In this document: positions 23,740 through 35,351 of the stretch, piece by piece
Layout of the letters: every line of letters starts with the position of its first letter
Position numbering within the stretch: the first letter of the stretch is position 1
Assembly (NCBI RefSeq): GCF_025698545.1
Contig: NC_068566.1
Span: 47,099,192-47,163,191 of the forward strand
DNA length: 64,000 nt
DNA from: Gossypium raimondii
Lineage: Eukaryota > Streptophyta > Magnoliopsida > Malvales > Malvaceae
Direction: 5' to 3'
Program-made: the position numbers and the translations under genes
The notes under the pieces: model-generated
Database searches by the model: none
The model's input: only the letters and a program-made list of their open reading frames with translations
What the model was told of the DNA's origin: nothing

Positions 23740-26700
23740 CAGCTTCAGTTGGTTTTCTTGTAATTCAGCATCGTCCTACCTCAGCTTCATTCGTTTTTCT
23801 TTTAACCCAGCTTCGCCCTTCACCACCTTCAGTCTGTTTTCTTTTAAATCAGCTTCGCCCTTCTCCACCTTCCGCTTGCCTTTCGTAATGTTAGCTTTGT
23901 TCTTCTTGGTCTCTTCTTCCAATTTCTTCCATACACGAGGCTTCTCCAAGTTACTCCTCTTGTTTTGCATCATTACCTCCGTATTTGTGATGTCTCTTAG
24001 CCCGGGCCTCTCTGGGTTACTTTCTATTTTATGGTCAGCTTCAGCTAGAGAGCTTGTAAGGATGTTCTGAAAATCTGCATGCCTAAATAAAAAACTTGTT
24101 ATCAGTATGAGGGTGCTTTTGAAATATCTCAGTGAGCACATTAGCATTGCGTCCATAAATGTTTTTTACCCTTGGGCAGGAGAGGTGTTCTCATGTGACA
24201 GCTTCATGTTCTCTTGATTTGCTCTGGCATCACTACTGCCTTCACCCGGATATTGATGTCCAACAAAATCTAAAGGATATTAATGTTGACAATTGACAAG
24301 TATAAGACCATTAAGATTATTATAGTCACAGTTTAAGAATGTAGAGACCAAATTATTCCTGTAAGTTGACATAATAGAATATCAACTTGCAGCCATTACC
24401 TGGCAGATGACGGTTTTCCATATCATATTTTCCAAAATCAAAGAGCCGCAGTAGCGAATAATCCTGTATTCAGAAGAGAATCAGATTTGATCCCAAAAAA
24501 TAAGCAACTTCAATTCCATATACATATATATGCCCTGATCTCTTCTTCCAATTTCTTCCTTTCACGAGCCGTCTCCAAGTTATTCCCTATATTTTGCACC
24601 ATTACCTCTATTGTGGTGTCTTTTTGCCCGAGCCTCTCTGGGTTACTTTCTATTTTATGGTCAGCTTCAGCTGGAGAGTTTGTAAGGATGTTCTGAAAAT
24701 CTGCATGCCTAAATAATAAACTTGTTATCAGTATGAGGGTGCTTTTGAAATATCTCAGTGAGCACATTAGCATTGCGTCCATAAATGTTGTATACCCTTG
24801 GACAGGAGAGATGTTCTCATTTGACAGCTTCACGTTCTCTTGATTTGCTCTGGCATCACTGCTGCCTTCACCCGGATATTGATGTCCAAAAAAATCTAAA
24901 GCATATTAATGTTGACAATTGACAAGTATAAGACCATTAAGATTATTATAGTCAGAGTTTAAGAATGTAGAGACCAAATTATTTCTGTAAGTTGACATAA
25001 TAGAATATCAACTTGCAGCCATTACCTGGCAGATGACGGTTTTCCTTTTCATATTTTTCCACATCAAAGAGCCACAGTAGCGAAAGATCCAGTATTCAGA
25101 AGAGAATCAGATTTGATCCAAAAAAATAAGCAACTTCAATTATATATAGATATATATATATGCCAAACCTTACCGGGTCAACCTCATGATAACCCTGTAA
25201 ATAAGGAGAAAAACACACACAATACACAAAATTAGAAACTGGCAGCTTTCATACCGTGGAGTTTTTTGTGTGCGAATGTTTGTCTAATATTTCTTGTTTT
25301 GATTTGCTCTCTTACAAACAAGTCGAATCAATCAAACAGCGCTAGGGCTAAATTCATTATCATTACTTGTTCCTCTTGAGGGGTCGTGTACATTTGCAAT
25401 ATGCAGACTACAGAGTAAAGATTAGTAACAAAGTGGGAAAAAAAAACAGAACATGAGAGACAAAAAAAAAAAAAAAAGTTATTATATGTACACCTCCTCA
25501 AGACTGTTTCTAAATAAACTTACCACATCATCTCTATAAATTCAACAATGCGAGAACAAATTACAAAAGAGAGAAAGGTCATGCGGCTACTACTTGTGAT
25601 CTAACTTGATGAATGTACTAAGTTACAGAGTCATAATTTCCATGATATAAGTAAAGTCTAACGCTCCATTGATTAAAATACTAATGAAAAATTGGGTGGT
25701 TCTACTCAAAATTTTTACCCGTAGGTTGATGCGAATCTTAGCACATCTGCTAGAGTTAGGGGTTAGAGGAAAGTGGAATATGAAAGATTCATCGTCCGTT
25801 TGCACAAGATCTTGAATCCTAACAGGATCTGTAAGCTGTTGCTTTGCAACATAAGAAGCCCAAACTTTGTTTAGAACTCGTGCCACCATGCGAAAATCCT
25901 TAGCCTCTGAGATTAATTGCTCTATTTGGTCCTCAATAGCCTCTCCCGGCACCTCCTCCTCTTGCAATGCTTTAACAGAAATATAAAGAAAGCAGATGAC
26001 GAATTTTAATTTAAATGATTAATCAACATGTAGTAAATGAGATTGAGTCAGGAAGGCAATCCGCACAATCCAAGTCCTGAACTGGATTTGTTGGCTGGCT
26101 CAAAACTGGAAATGCATTGTTGGAGCTAAGACTGAAACTGGGATTTTCGACATTACCGGACTGTAATTTTCTCAACCATTGCTGTAAGAGGTGTGGGTCA
26201 CGAAGCCGACCCATAGCTTCCTCTACTATCACTTGTTTATCTTCCCATCTCCGCTACATTTAAAAAAAAAATTACTAAATTAAAAAGAAAAGCTACACTG
26301 TATCTTGTGATCTATTTGTCATGTGTTCATCTTTTTCGGGAATAGTTCAGTTCAAATCATAGTTGTATCAAAATTAAATTTTCTTTCAACTAAAGTTATG
26401 GTTATTGGTTGGATGTTCATTTATTTCATAATAATTTAAATTCGAATTGTACCCGGAGAAAAAATTGAATTTTTCTTTTCACTCATCTGTTTAAGTGACT
26501 AATAAAATATTTAGGTACTATTGATATGACCAAGTAAATTAAAATTTGGATTTTTAATGCAGAAGCAAGGAAGAAAAGAAGAAGAAACACTGCATTAGAA
26601 CCATAAGATGATAGTCCATGACTACTGCCTTTAAATCCTATACTTCCCTTTTTCTTCTTTGCTCGAACACAATATTCCTAGCATTCAAAAAGGAAAAACA

Positions 26701-27308
26701 CACACAACGTTCCCTCTTCAACCCCAGGTATTAGCTTTAATGCCTAGTTTGCGTATTTCCCACTTCACTTGACAAAGAGGATTTTATCTTTTGTTCCCAC
26801 TTTTAGCTCTATCTTGAGAAAAACAAAAGAACAATAATCTGATACTTGTACAAAGTTAGCCACACTTCTGGTATTTGGGGGGGAAAAAGGAGTCAGAAAT
26901 TGCAGGATTGGCATGTTAAACAGCATAGTTTACCCTAAAACAAATTATAAAAAGAGAGGAAAAGTCTCACGGTAGTTCGATATTTGTCATCCCCATCCAA
27001 TATCTTACATATCAAGTCTGCCAGCAGCTCATGACAGTCCTGCATATAGGGAGAGTAACCAAAAAATTGGAACTATTATGAAACCAACCCTAAACAATAA
27101 AGAGTATGAGCAGACATTAGCAAAAGCAGTTTAGGGAAGCAACTAAATAGCTACTATTAGTTAGCCTCAACCAATTCTAGCTATGAATTAGTTATAACCT
27201 TCATGTATAAATAACCAATAGGTACCTTTGCGCTTTCCCGAGAGCGTTTATCTTTATTTGATGTCTCTCCATCGAAATCCGCCATGTGTTCCAGGAGCCA
27301 AGTACAAG
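23740..27308 (-). pseudogene. CC-family copy D: pseudogene with duplicated 3' exons
   Basis: Exons resembling the G model: 27226-27308 (ATG at 27283-27285, KDKRSRESAK), 26971-27039, 26023-26253, 25719-25975 and the short exon GYHEVDP near 25174-25194, then two sets of exons 7-9. Lesions: the exon 4 donor is deleted near 26030, the exon 5 acceptor AG has become TG at 25976, and the acceptor of the upstream exon 7 near 25090 has become TG. The extra exon seen in H is only a remnant. The downstream last exon (23740-24083) keeps charged repeats such as RKVEKGEADLKENR. It is called a pseudogene, although partial transcripts are possible. Confidence 0.7.
23885..25135 (-). repeat. Internal tandem duplication of exons 7-9 in copy D, ~625-bp period
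   Basis: AATCTGCATGCCTAAATAA occurs near 24073 and 24700, and GCAGCCATTACCTGGCAGAT near 24391 and 25016, about 625 bases apart. The upstream unit's last exon is cut short by the junction near 24540 (reading EEEIRAYICIWN, then stop). The downstream unit keeps the acceptor AG that the upstream one lost. Confidence 0.8.
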
Positions 27309-27508
27309 CTGAGAATCAAGGACAATGATATAAAAAAGATGATAAAAAATCTGAATATCTAAACTAAAATAATTTCTGTCTGCTTATGAATCAAAGAAGA
27401 TTCTATCCAAGCAATGGAGCTCACTATTGCTTACAGTTGCAGAGTAGAGACTTGTTATGCTGTCGACGCACTGTCTGTCATTGTTTTAAATAGACGGAAG
27501 CTTGAATG

Positions 27509-27530
27509 AATTCGCACGATCGTACGAATT
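27509..27530. promoter_or_regulatory. Near-perfect palindrome upstream of copy D
   Basis: AATTCGCACGATCGTACGAATT is symmetric except at one position pair. It matches the perfect palindrome upstream of copy A in core (CGCACGATCG) and in its distance to the short first exon. Confidence 0.5.
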
Positions 27531-29519
27531 GGGCTTTTGGAATTATTTGAAAAATATAAAAGAGGAATTAATTCAATCCCAAAGTTCCAAAAGTATCTGT
27601 GTTCTTTTTGTTTGTTACTTTAGATGATTAGACGGTCGAGATTCCAACAAAAAGATATATACTTCAGCATATATTTTATTTTTTTTGTATTTTTGGACTA
27701 TAAAGCCGTTTATTTGGCTTTCTCATCCCAAGCACGTAAATGAAAAGGAAATATATTTTCTGTAATCTTACCATCAAACCAAATCCAACGGTCTCAAGCA
27801 ACTTGCTTTTTGCACGGTCGTCACAGCGTAAGAGCAACTTGCTTTTTACACATTGTTCAAAGCGTAAGATCCCTATTAATTTACCTCCAAGATGAATATA
27901 TATTACCTGCTTCACGTTATTAATCTAATATATCAAATTAATCTTCACTTTTAATTTTTTTAGGCCTATTTTAGGTATGGGAAAAACCCAATTTAAGTAA
28001 AATAATAATAATAATAAAATTGAAATGATTGAACACAAATATTTTACGTGAAAAAATCACGGGTAAAAATAAATTTACTATAATAATGAGTAAAGAGTAC
28101 AAAGTTAGATATAAAACTAAACCTTGAAACCCGAAAATAAGAACTCACAAAACATAAACACAAAATTCTATAAAAGCTAATACCTAAATGTGTAATGGGT
28201 TATTTTTCTAGAGTGGAAAATGGAATATTTATAGGTTAAATTCGTAGGTCAAATAATATTACAATAACATACACTGATCAGAGTTTAAGTGAAAAACTAA
28301 AAATAGAATTTAAGTGAGGGAAAAAAAGCCAAAAAATGCGAGGCATAACTCCAAAGTATAAGTACTAAGGAGATCTTTGTACTAGGAGTCGAATATCTCC
28401 TCTACTCAAAAAAATAAACAAATTATTTTTTTGTGCATTAGATCAAAAAGCAAGACTTAAATATCAATAAATACCGAAATTATTTTAAATTTATTAGATT
28501 AGGCCGACTTTTGGGATAATTATGGGAATAGGCCGCTTGACACCCCAAACCCGACCGAAACGGGCCGACCCGAATCCGAAACGACACATTGGCCACCGAG
28601 TTGACTCTCTAGCACAAACCCACCCCAAAACACACCCCCAACATTATAACACCTCAATTCTAACTAATAACTATCTAATTTTATTGCGGAAGCAATTTGC
28701 GAACCATATTAAAACTATTTTCAAGGATTTAAACTTAAGGGTATTTAGTCATTTTACCACTTAAAACTAAGCGATCTCGATTTTAATTCTGAATGATTAT
28801 CAACCTTCTTTTAGTCAATTTATGAAATCCCTAAAATTCTTTTAATTAACTATTTTTCTTTAATCGATTTACTAATTAAGACTATATTAGCTAAGTTTTA
28901 TTTCTTTAATCATATATACAATTCTATTAATTTAATTACAACTAATAAACATCCACTCATAAGTTAAACATTCTAAATCATGCTTAACAAACAACAATTA
29001 AATCATACAATGGACTTACCTTAACCACAAAGCTATCCACTCCTTTGCAAGCTACAAATAAAATGTATTAGTGAAAAATTCACGCTTCAATCACCATGTT
29101 TTCAATCACCATGATATCACTTAGCAACATATCATAATCCACACAACATTTAACCATAAAATCAAACATAAAAAAAAAACCAAGTATAACATTTCAAAAT
29201 TAAAAATCTAAATAAAAGTCTCAAATATCCATTACAAGTATATTAAATTATTCCAATTGAGTGCCAGAATGCCCTCTAATGTTTCTAAAGAAAGTCATTT
29301 ACCTATACTACTAAATAGCCTTAAATTTGGACCAGCCTTGCCTTTGCTCCTCAACTTCCTAAAGCCGAAAAAAAAACAAAAAAAAACCTCTGCACAAAGC
29401 TGTGATGTTGTAACCTGAAAAAGCTTAGTGAATGACCATAAATTTATATTTCTACATTTAAAAGGTAAATTTCTTTAAACCTCTGTATTTAAAGATAGAT
29501 TGTATTTCTGTTCCTTTAC
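27531..29519. other. Intergenic, no gene seen
   Basis: Mostly AT-rich. A C-rich patch (28535-28645, CCCAAACCCGACC and similar) stands out but has no convincing product. Its base use recalls retroelement leaders. Confidence 0.45.
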
Positions 29520-31131
29520 TAAAAATTGGTAAATTAGCCCTTATAAATTTCACAACGTGCAAATTAGTCCCTCCATTAAATTTTATCTATTAAATAATGA
29601 CATGTAACATAATTTAAATGGTTAATTATTAATTTGGTCCCTAAATTACAGGTAAAATATCATTTTACTTTAAAAAATTCTTAACAATAATTCTAAATTT
29701 TTAAAAAATATATTTAAAATAAATATAAATTATTAAAATTATGTTAAAATATTAAATAAATTTAACCTTCAATGTTTACAAAATTTTTCATTTTAAAAAT
29801 TCTATAATCACTAATGTTATCGAATTGATACACTTTAGTCATTTATCCATTTAACTACCATTAAAATACATTTTAAATAAATCCACTATCATTCTTTTTA
29901 TCTTTTGTTATCTTTTTCCTTTAGAAATCAAAGCTTGATTTCAGTTAAAACAAAATCAAACCTAGATTTATTAAAACCAAAACTTACATTCTTCAAAGAA
30001 ACTCTTTTTGGTGAATCGTTGTAACTTTTCTTCTTTTTTTTTTTTGAATAATTGAGCTCTCTTTTAATAATGAGGAAACATTTTTATTTTTAATAAAATT
30101 CTCGATTTAATGGGAACTATCTAGTGCAATGAGACACTAACCTTACATGTTGATGACGTTCTCTAATGTAATTCTAAAAGCAGTCATTCATTTCAATAAA
30201 ATAATGGTTCTATTACTATTGAAATACAATCAAACTAAAGAAACGACACATTTACAGTAAACAAAATCATTCAATTCTGCATCTCTTTTGCGACAAAGAA
30301 GAAGATGAAGACAATGAGCTTATTTTGCTACTTCACCTCTAGAGATGTGTTAATGGTTAACGTTTTATCTTAAATTAAAATTTCACTTTTTATCTTTTAT
30401 TTATACCCATAATTTATTATTTTCTAAAATTTCAAAATTCATGGAGTACATGTTCAAATAAAAAATGTTAAACCCAATAACTTAAAGATTAAAGAATAAA
30501 ATCTTCAAATGTGAAAGTTAGTAATAGCTAAGGGAGGCAGTAATAACTAAGGGAGGCAAAAATAAGTAATCAAAATTTTATAACAATGACTACAAATAGC
30601 AGATACAAAAGCATAAGAGATGCAAAATGAGTATTCACTAAAGTAGAAGAAAATAAACATTAAATAGATTTTTATACACCTTTTAGTTGGAAGTATGAGC
30701 AACGAAAATGAATTTTTTCTTTTGCTTCAATCATGTTTTTATTTATTTATTTATTTTTACTTCAATCAAGTATTGGAAATTTTTTATTTTTCTAGATTTT
30801 GTAAAATACCAACGATTTCTAGGTTTCGAAAGTTTGGTAAAACCTTTTTTTTTTGTAAATTCTTTAGAATTTTATTTTAAAAATATTTTAACATAATTTT
30901 TAACACATTTTAATGATTTTAATTTATTTTGAAGATTGTTTTAATTTTTAAAATTATTATTAAGAATTTTATAAAAGTCAAAATAACATTTTAGTTATAA
31001 TTCAGGAACTAAATTAGTAATTAACTATTTTAATTAACATTCTATATCATCATTTAATAGAAAAAATTTATCAAATGAACTAATTTACACGATTTAAAAT
31101 GTATAAAAACTAATTTAGTAATTTTATCCAA
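29520..31131. mobile_element. Possible element with long, diverged inverted repeats
   Basis: The left arm (about 29520-29745) and the reverse complement of the right arm (about 30893-31131) align over some 230 bases at roughly 70 percent, with shared blocks such as TCTATTAAATAATGA / TCTATTAAATGATGA and AATTTGGTCCCTAAATTA / AATTTAGTTCCTGAATTA. No transposase is evident. The ends and target duplication were not resolved. Confidence 0.4.
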
Positions 31132-31219
31132 AATTACGAATGTGGTTAATTTAACCGTACTAATGTTACATTTCTTCAAATTCAACTAGACTCTACAAAT
31201 ATAAACTCCAAAAAATTAG

Positions 31220-31560
31220 TATATAGATCTCGAATGTAAAAAAGAAAGGAACACCCCCATTCTTGGCAAAGCCAATCCTTGCATGTCCTCTTGTAGCACT
31301 TGAGCTGGTCCTGCTGGTGGGCACACGAGATTTGCGGGCCAACATTCTGGTTAAAAGCCAGCAAAAGCTAAAGCATCAGCTAGTCGATTTGCTTCTCTAT
31401 ACACATGGACGACTTCAACTTCCGTAACATATCTCTAGTTGCTCTGAGCACAGTATAGTGGTGAGTAACAACCTCCTGGCAATTCCTCAATCATCATACA
31501 CACCTCAAAGTTCGGCCTCTAAAACAGTAACACTCTTTAAAGTCGTAAAGCTCCTGATTC
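31220..31560 (-). mobile_element. LINE RNase H tail beside copy E
   Basis: The minus strand carries VHVYREANRLADALAFAGF, a stop, then PPAGPAQVLQEDMQGLALPR. The first motif is the conserved end of the LINE RNase H domain. The same tail accompanies copies B and F, so it was probably present before they were duplicated. Confidence 0.7.
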
Positions 31561-33470
31561 AAACACAAACCCTCACACAAAAGCATTCCAATAAACCATT
31601 AAAAGATTCTACTCCAACGTCAAATAGATTTTGAATTGCTATTACTTGACCGCAATAGCCGGTTGCTCATTAAGGAATTGCAGCCCACCTTAATATTGAA
31701 GGACTATAAAGCAAATACACTATGATATAAATCATAAATGAAGCACAGTTTAACGTTCATCAGTCTTGCTACAAAGTTGATACTTTTGATCTAAATCCAA
31801 CATCTACTATTTTCATAAATATTTAATCAAAACTTGATACCTCCTCAAAGATCCTACCTATGCAATTAATACTATCAGTATAGTCTTGGATCGGAACTGG
31901 ATTCTTTGATCACTTCGAAATTGATTCAATCTCGTGCAATGATTCATGACATTCCCTAAGAAATTAAGTAATTACAATCATCCTGCTAAGAAAGGATTTT
32001 TTTTTTTTTTGGTCCCTATTTGTTGAAATCAGTCATGTACTCCTAGAAGCTAAAATATGGGCATGCACAGTATGCTTATTAATGATGCATCAAAATTATC
32101 GTTAAAATGTTGCAGAGAGAGACTGCAAACTAAAGCATTACTTAGTAAAATTTGAAGTAAATTTCAAAAGAAAAGAAGAACCTACCCTGAATCAGACTAC
32201 CCAGTAAACGAATTTGATAATATCCAAGCAGATTGAGAAAAGCAACGGATGAGTTGAAAACCAAATTCAAAGAAAAAGAAGATACTCCACCAATTATAAG
32301 TTACAGGTGAATATTTCCTAAATATTCTGAATTATAAGTAACAGGTAAATATCTCCTAAAATATTTGAGTAGGGACCTGTAAATCTCAGCACGATCTTGT
32401 CTTGTGTTGACTGAATTCATTGACTTGAAATGCATTTTTATGAATTCGGTTTTGTTAACAAGTCAACAAATCTAGGTCAAAGCAAGACACTAGAACCGGT
32501 ATTTTCTCCCATGTCCTCTGCATAATAAACCTTAATTCAACAAATTATAGAAGAGATAAAAGTTAGATAATTGTTATCTAATGCCATCATCATACATCCC
32601 TGAATAAGACTAACCAGAAAAAGATCCTCACCTGAATTATTATTAACACATACTACCTCCTTAAATATATATATATATCAGTTGAACAGAGTCAGGAAGG
32701 AGCTTGTAAATCTCAGCCCAGTCCTGGTTAGAACTGATGTTGTTGGCTCCTGAAAAGTGTTTTTATTAACTAGATTTGATATCTGCTTCAAAAAAGCAGA
32801 TCAGCAGCCAACAAACCCAGTTCAAATCAAGATACTGGAATACTGAACTGCATCATGAATTGCAGGTCTTGGGGGTGATTCATCGAGTCAACCACCATCC
32901 ACCATCTACATCCTTCCCCTATATAAACTCTGTAATATATATATATATATATACACATAGAAACAAATTAAAACAGGTTATAAAAGAGATTGTGGATCTT
33001 GGTTCTTCGCTTCTTATACTATCAATTATCTACATCTTCCCCCATATAAACTCTGCAAAAATATATTAAAACAATTTGTAAAAGACAGTGGTTTGTTCAT
33101 TGCTTCTCTTAACATCTACAATCTACTTCCTTCCCCTATATCCTAAAAGTTACTGAGAATAATTAGTTCATCCTTCCCAATAAAATTCTCACATTTTATG
33201 ATAAAAAATAATAATAAAAGAGACGACTTAAAACAAATTACGGAAGGCAGGAAAGTTAGATATCAAATACAGTTGGCATGGTGGTTTCACAGCCGCTATT
33301 TCACAATAGCTAAAGATCTCACAGTAGAATCCAAAGCAGAAAAATCAAATAGAGAGGCTGATACTTTAAGGGTTTCGAAATTTACCTTATTTGATCGGAG
33401 TCGCGGTGAGATGCTCGCTTGGCGGTCAGATCCGTGCGAAGAGAGATGGGGGTTGGAAGGAGTTCTTTAG
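31561..33470 (-). pseudogene. CC-family copy E: relic
   Basis: Sequence homologous to copy B over most of its length. It includes an exon 4-like segment near 32690-32925, a second one near 32380-32525, and a 5' exon ending at 33386 (AATAAG/GTAAATTTCG). The exon 4-like segments contain internal inverted repeats. No open frame of useful length remains. Much of it recurs in opposite orientation as copy F. Confidence 0.6.
32719..32838. repeat. Imperfect hairpin in the exon 4 remnant of copy E
   Basis: The left arm 32719-32748 (CAGTCCTGGTTAGAACTG...) pairs with the right arm 32806-32838 (...CAGTTCAAATCAAGATACTG) around a ~57-bp loop. Comparable hairpins exist in B (about 16845-16960) and F. Confidence 0.6.
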
Positions 33471-33494
33471 CATCTTTTATAGTATTTCTTTGGG

Positions 33495-33988
33495 GTTAAG
33501 TTATGCTATTAATCCCTGTACTTTGTACAAGTTTTGAATTCAGTTCCATTACTTTAATTTGATCAATTTCAGTCCTTTACTTTTTTAGGTAGTAGTTAAA
33601 TCATTTAGGTTAAGTTCAATTACTAGTATTATACTACACATATAGTTGTAGGCTTAGTCCATATTCTCCAATTGAATCATTCTAAGTCTATACTTTTTTT
33701 AATTTTGATATTCCAATCTTGACGTAAATGATAGTTATTAATCCATTAATTGGATTTTTAGCAAGTAATATATGGAAATAATAAATTAACATGACATTAT
33801 ACATAGGATAATATGTTTGTCACATCAAATTTTTGAAATAACAGAACTTAATAAGTTTAATAAGTATTGTTTGGTAATGATTGAAAATTTAAAGTTCAAA
33901 AGTACAAAAATCAAAATTGACCAAATTAAAATATAGAGACTAAATTCATAACTTCTATAACGTACATGGACTAATAGCATAATTTAAC
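33495..33988. mobile_element. MITE-like element, 494 bp, next to the 5' end of copy E
   Basis: The left end GTTAAGTTATGCTATTAATC and the reverse complement of the right end GTTAAATTATGCTATTAGTC are inverted repeats that continue for about 90 bases with decay. It has no coding content. A half-copy with the same end lies at about 48930-49110. Confidence 0.6.
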
Positions 33989-34165
33989 GTTTTTAAAAAT
34001 AAATTGATAATAAACAAATTAACTTCATTATAATTAAACAAAATGTATTCAGCATTATAAATTAAAACAGAAATTAAATACATGCAAATAATCATAGAAA
34101 CTTAACAAATAATTTAAAAATAATCAAAAAATAGATTTAATTAAAAACAGGGACTAAATTGAACC

Positions 34166-34330
34166 AAAAAAATCACTAATAAAGCTTTACCGGGAAAGAA
34201 AATTACTAATAAAAGGTTGATAATCGAATTTAAAAGGCCAAGGAGCTATATCGGAAATAAACCAATGGCAGCAATAGTAAAAGCAAAAAGATAAAACCCT
34301 AAAGTACAACAAAAACAAACGGGCCTAAAA
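34166..34330. repeat. Partial copy of flanking repeat R1
   Basis: It shares CTAATAAAGCTTTACCGG, GGAGCTATATCGGAAATAA and AAAGATAAAACCCTAAA phrases with 19150-20010 and 59940-60823. Confidence 0.6.
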
Positions 34331-35351
34331 ACCATTAAGATTGTGTTTCAAAGGTTTGTGAAACGAGCTATAAACATTCTTATCAGGCTGTAAACCATTA
34401 ATACTGCTATAGATTCTTAATGAATGGACAATTGATTCAAACCATCGTCTTTTACAAATAGTTCTAATATATTTTTGCAGAGTTTATATAGAGGAAGATG
34501 TAGATAGTTGCTAGTATAAAAAGCAATGAACCAAGATCCACAATCTCTTTTATAATCTGTTTTAATTTCTCTCTCTATATATATTGCAGAGTTTATATAG
34601 GGGAAGGATGTAGACGGTGGATATAGTGGTTGAAGTGATGAATCACTCCCAAGACCTGCAATTCATGCTGTAGTTCAGTATTCCAGCATCTTGATTTGAA
34701 TTGGATTTGTTGGCTCTTGAATTGCTTTTTTGAAGCAGATATCAAATCTAGTTAATAAAAACGTTTTTCAGGAGCTAAATCCAGTTCAAACCAAGACTGG
34801 GTTGAGATTTACAAGTCTCTTCCTGACTCAGTTCACAACTGACATATATATATATATAAGGAGGTATTATGTGTTAATAATAATAATAATTCAGGTGAGG
34901 ATCTTCTTTTTCTGATTAGTCTTTTTCAGGGATGTATGATAATGGCATTAGATAACAGTTATCCAACTTTTTTTTATCTCTTTGCTTAATTGAGGTTTAT
35001 TATGAAAAAGACATGAGGTAAAATGTCAGCTCCGATGTCTTGCTTTGACCTAGATTTGTTAACATGAAATGCGTTGGCTAACAAAACCCAATTCATAAAA
35101 ATGCATTTCAAGTCAATGAATTTGGTCAACCCAAGACAAGATCGTGCTGAGATTTACAAGTCCCTGCTCAGATATTTTAGGAGATATTCACCTGTTACTT
35201 GTCAATCTGCTTGTGTATTATCAAATTCAGGGTAGGTTCTTTTCTTTTGAAATTTACTGATCAACTTGTCATTGCGGAATAACAATTCAAAATCTATTTG
35301 ACCTTGGAGTAGAATTGGAATGCTTTTGTGTGAGGGTTTGTGTTTGAATAA

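Noticed and set aside
24510..24833. Continuous frame in D reading through the apparent intron (YTTFMDAMLMCSLRYFKS)
   Set aside because: The same DNA in copy H is coding in a different register, and the read-through peptide is not conserved. More likely intron or decay than real protein.
28522..28764. 80-codon plus-strand frame in a C-rich patch (TRPKRADPNPKRH)
   Set aside because: The composition resembles retroelement leader sequence and there is no domain or splice support.
30695..30896. Phe-rich overlapping plus-strand frames
   Set aside because: Low-complexity T-rich DNA inside a diverged inverted repeat; no start context or homologue seen.
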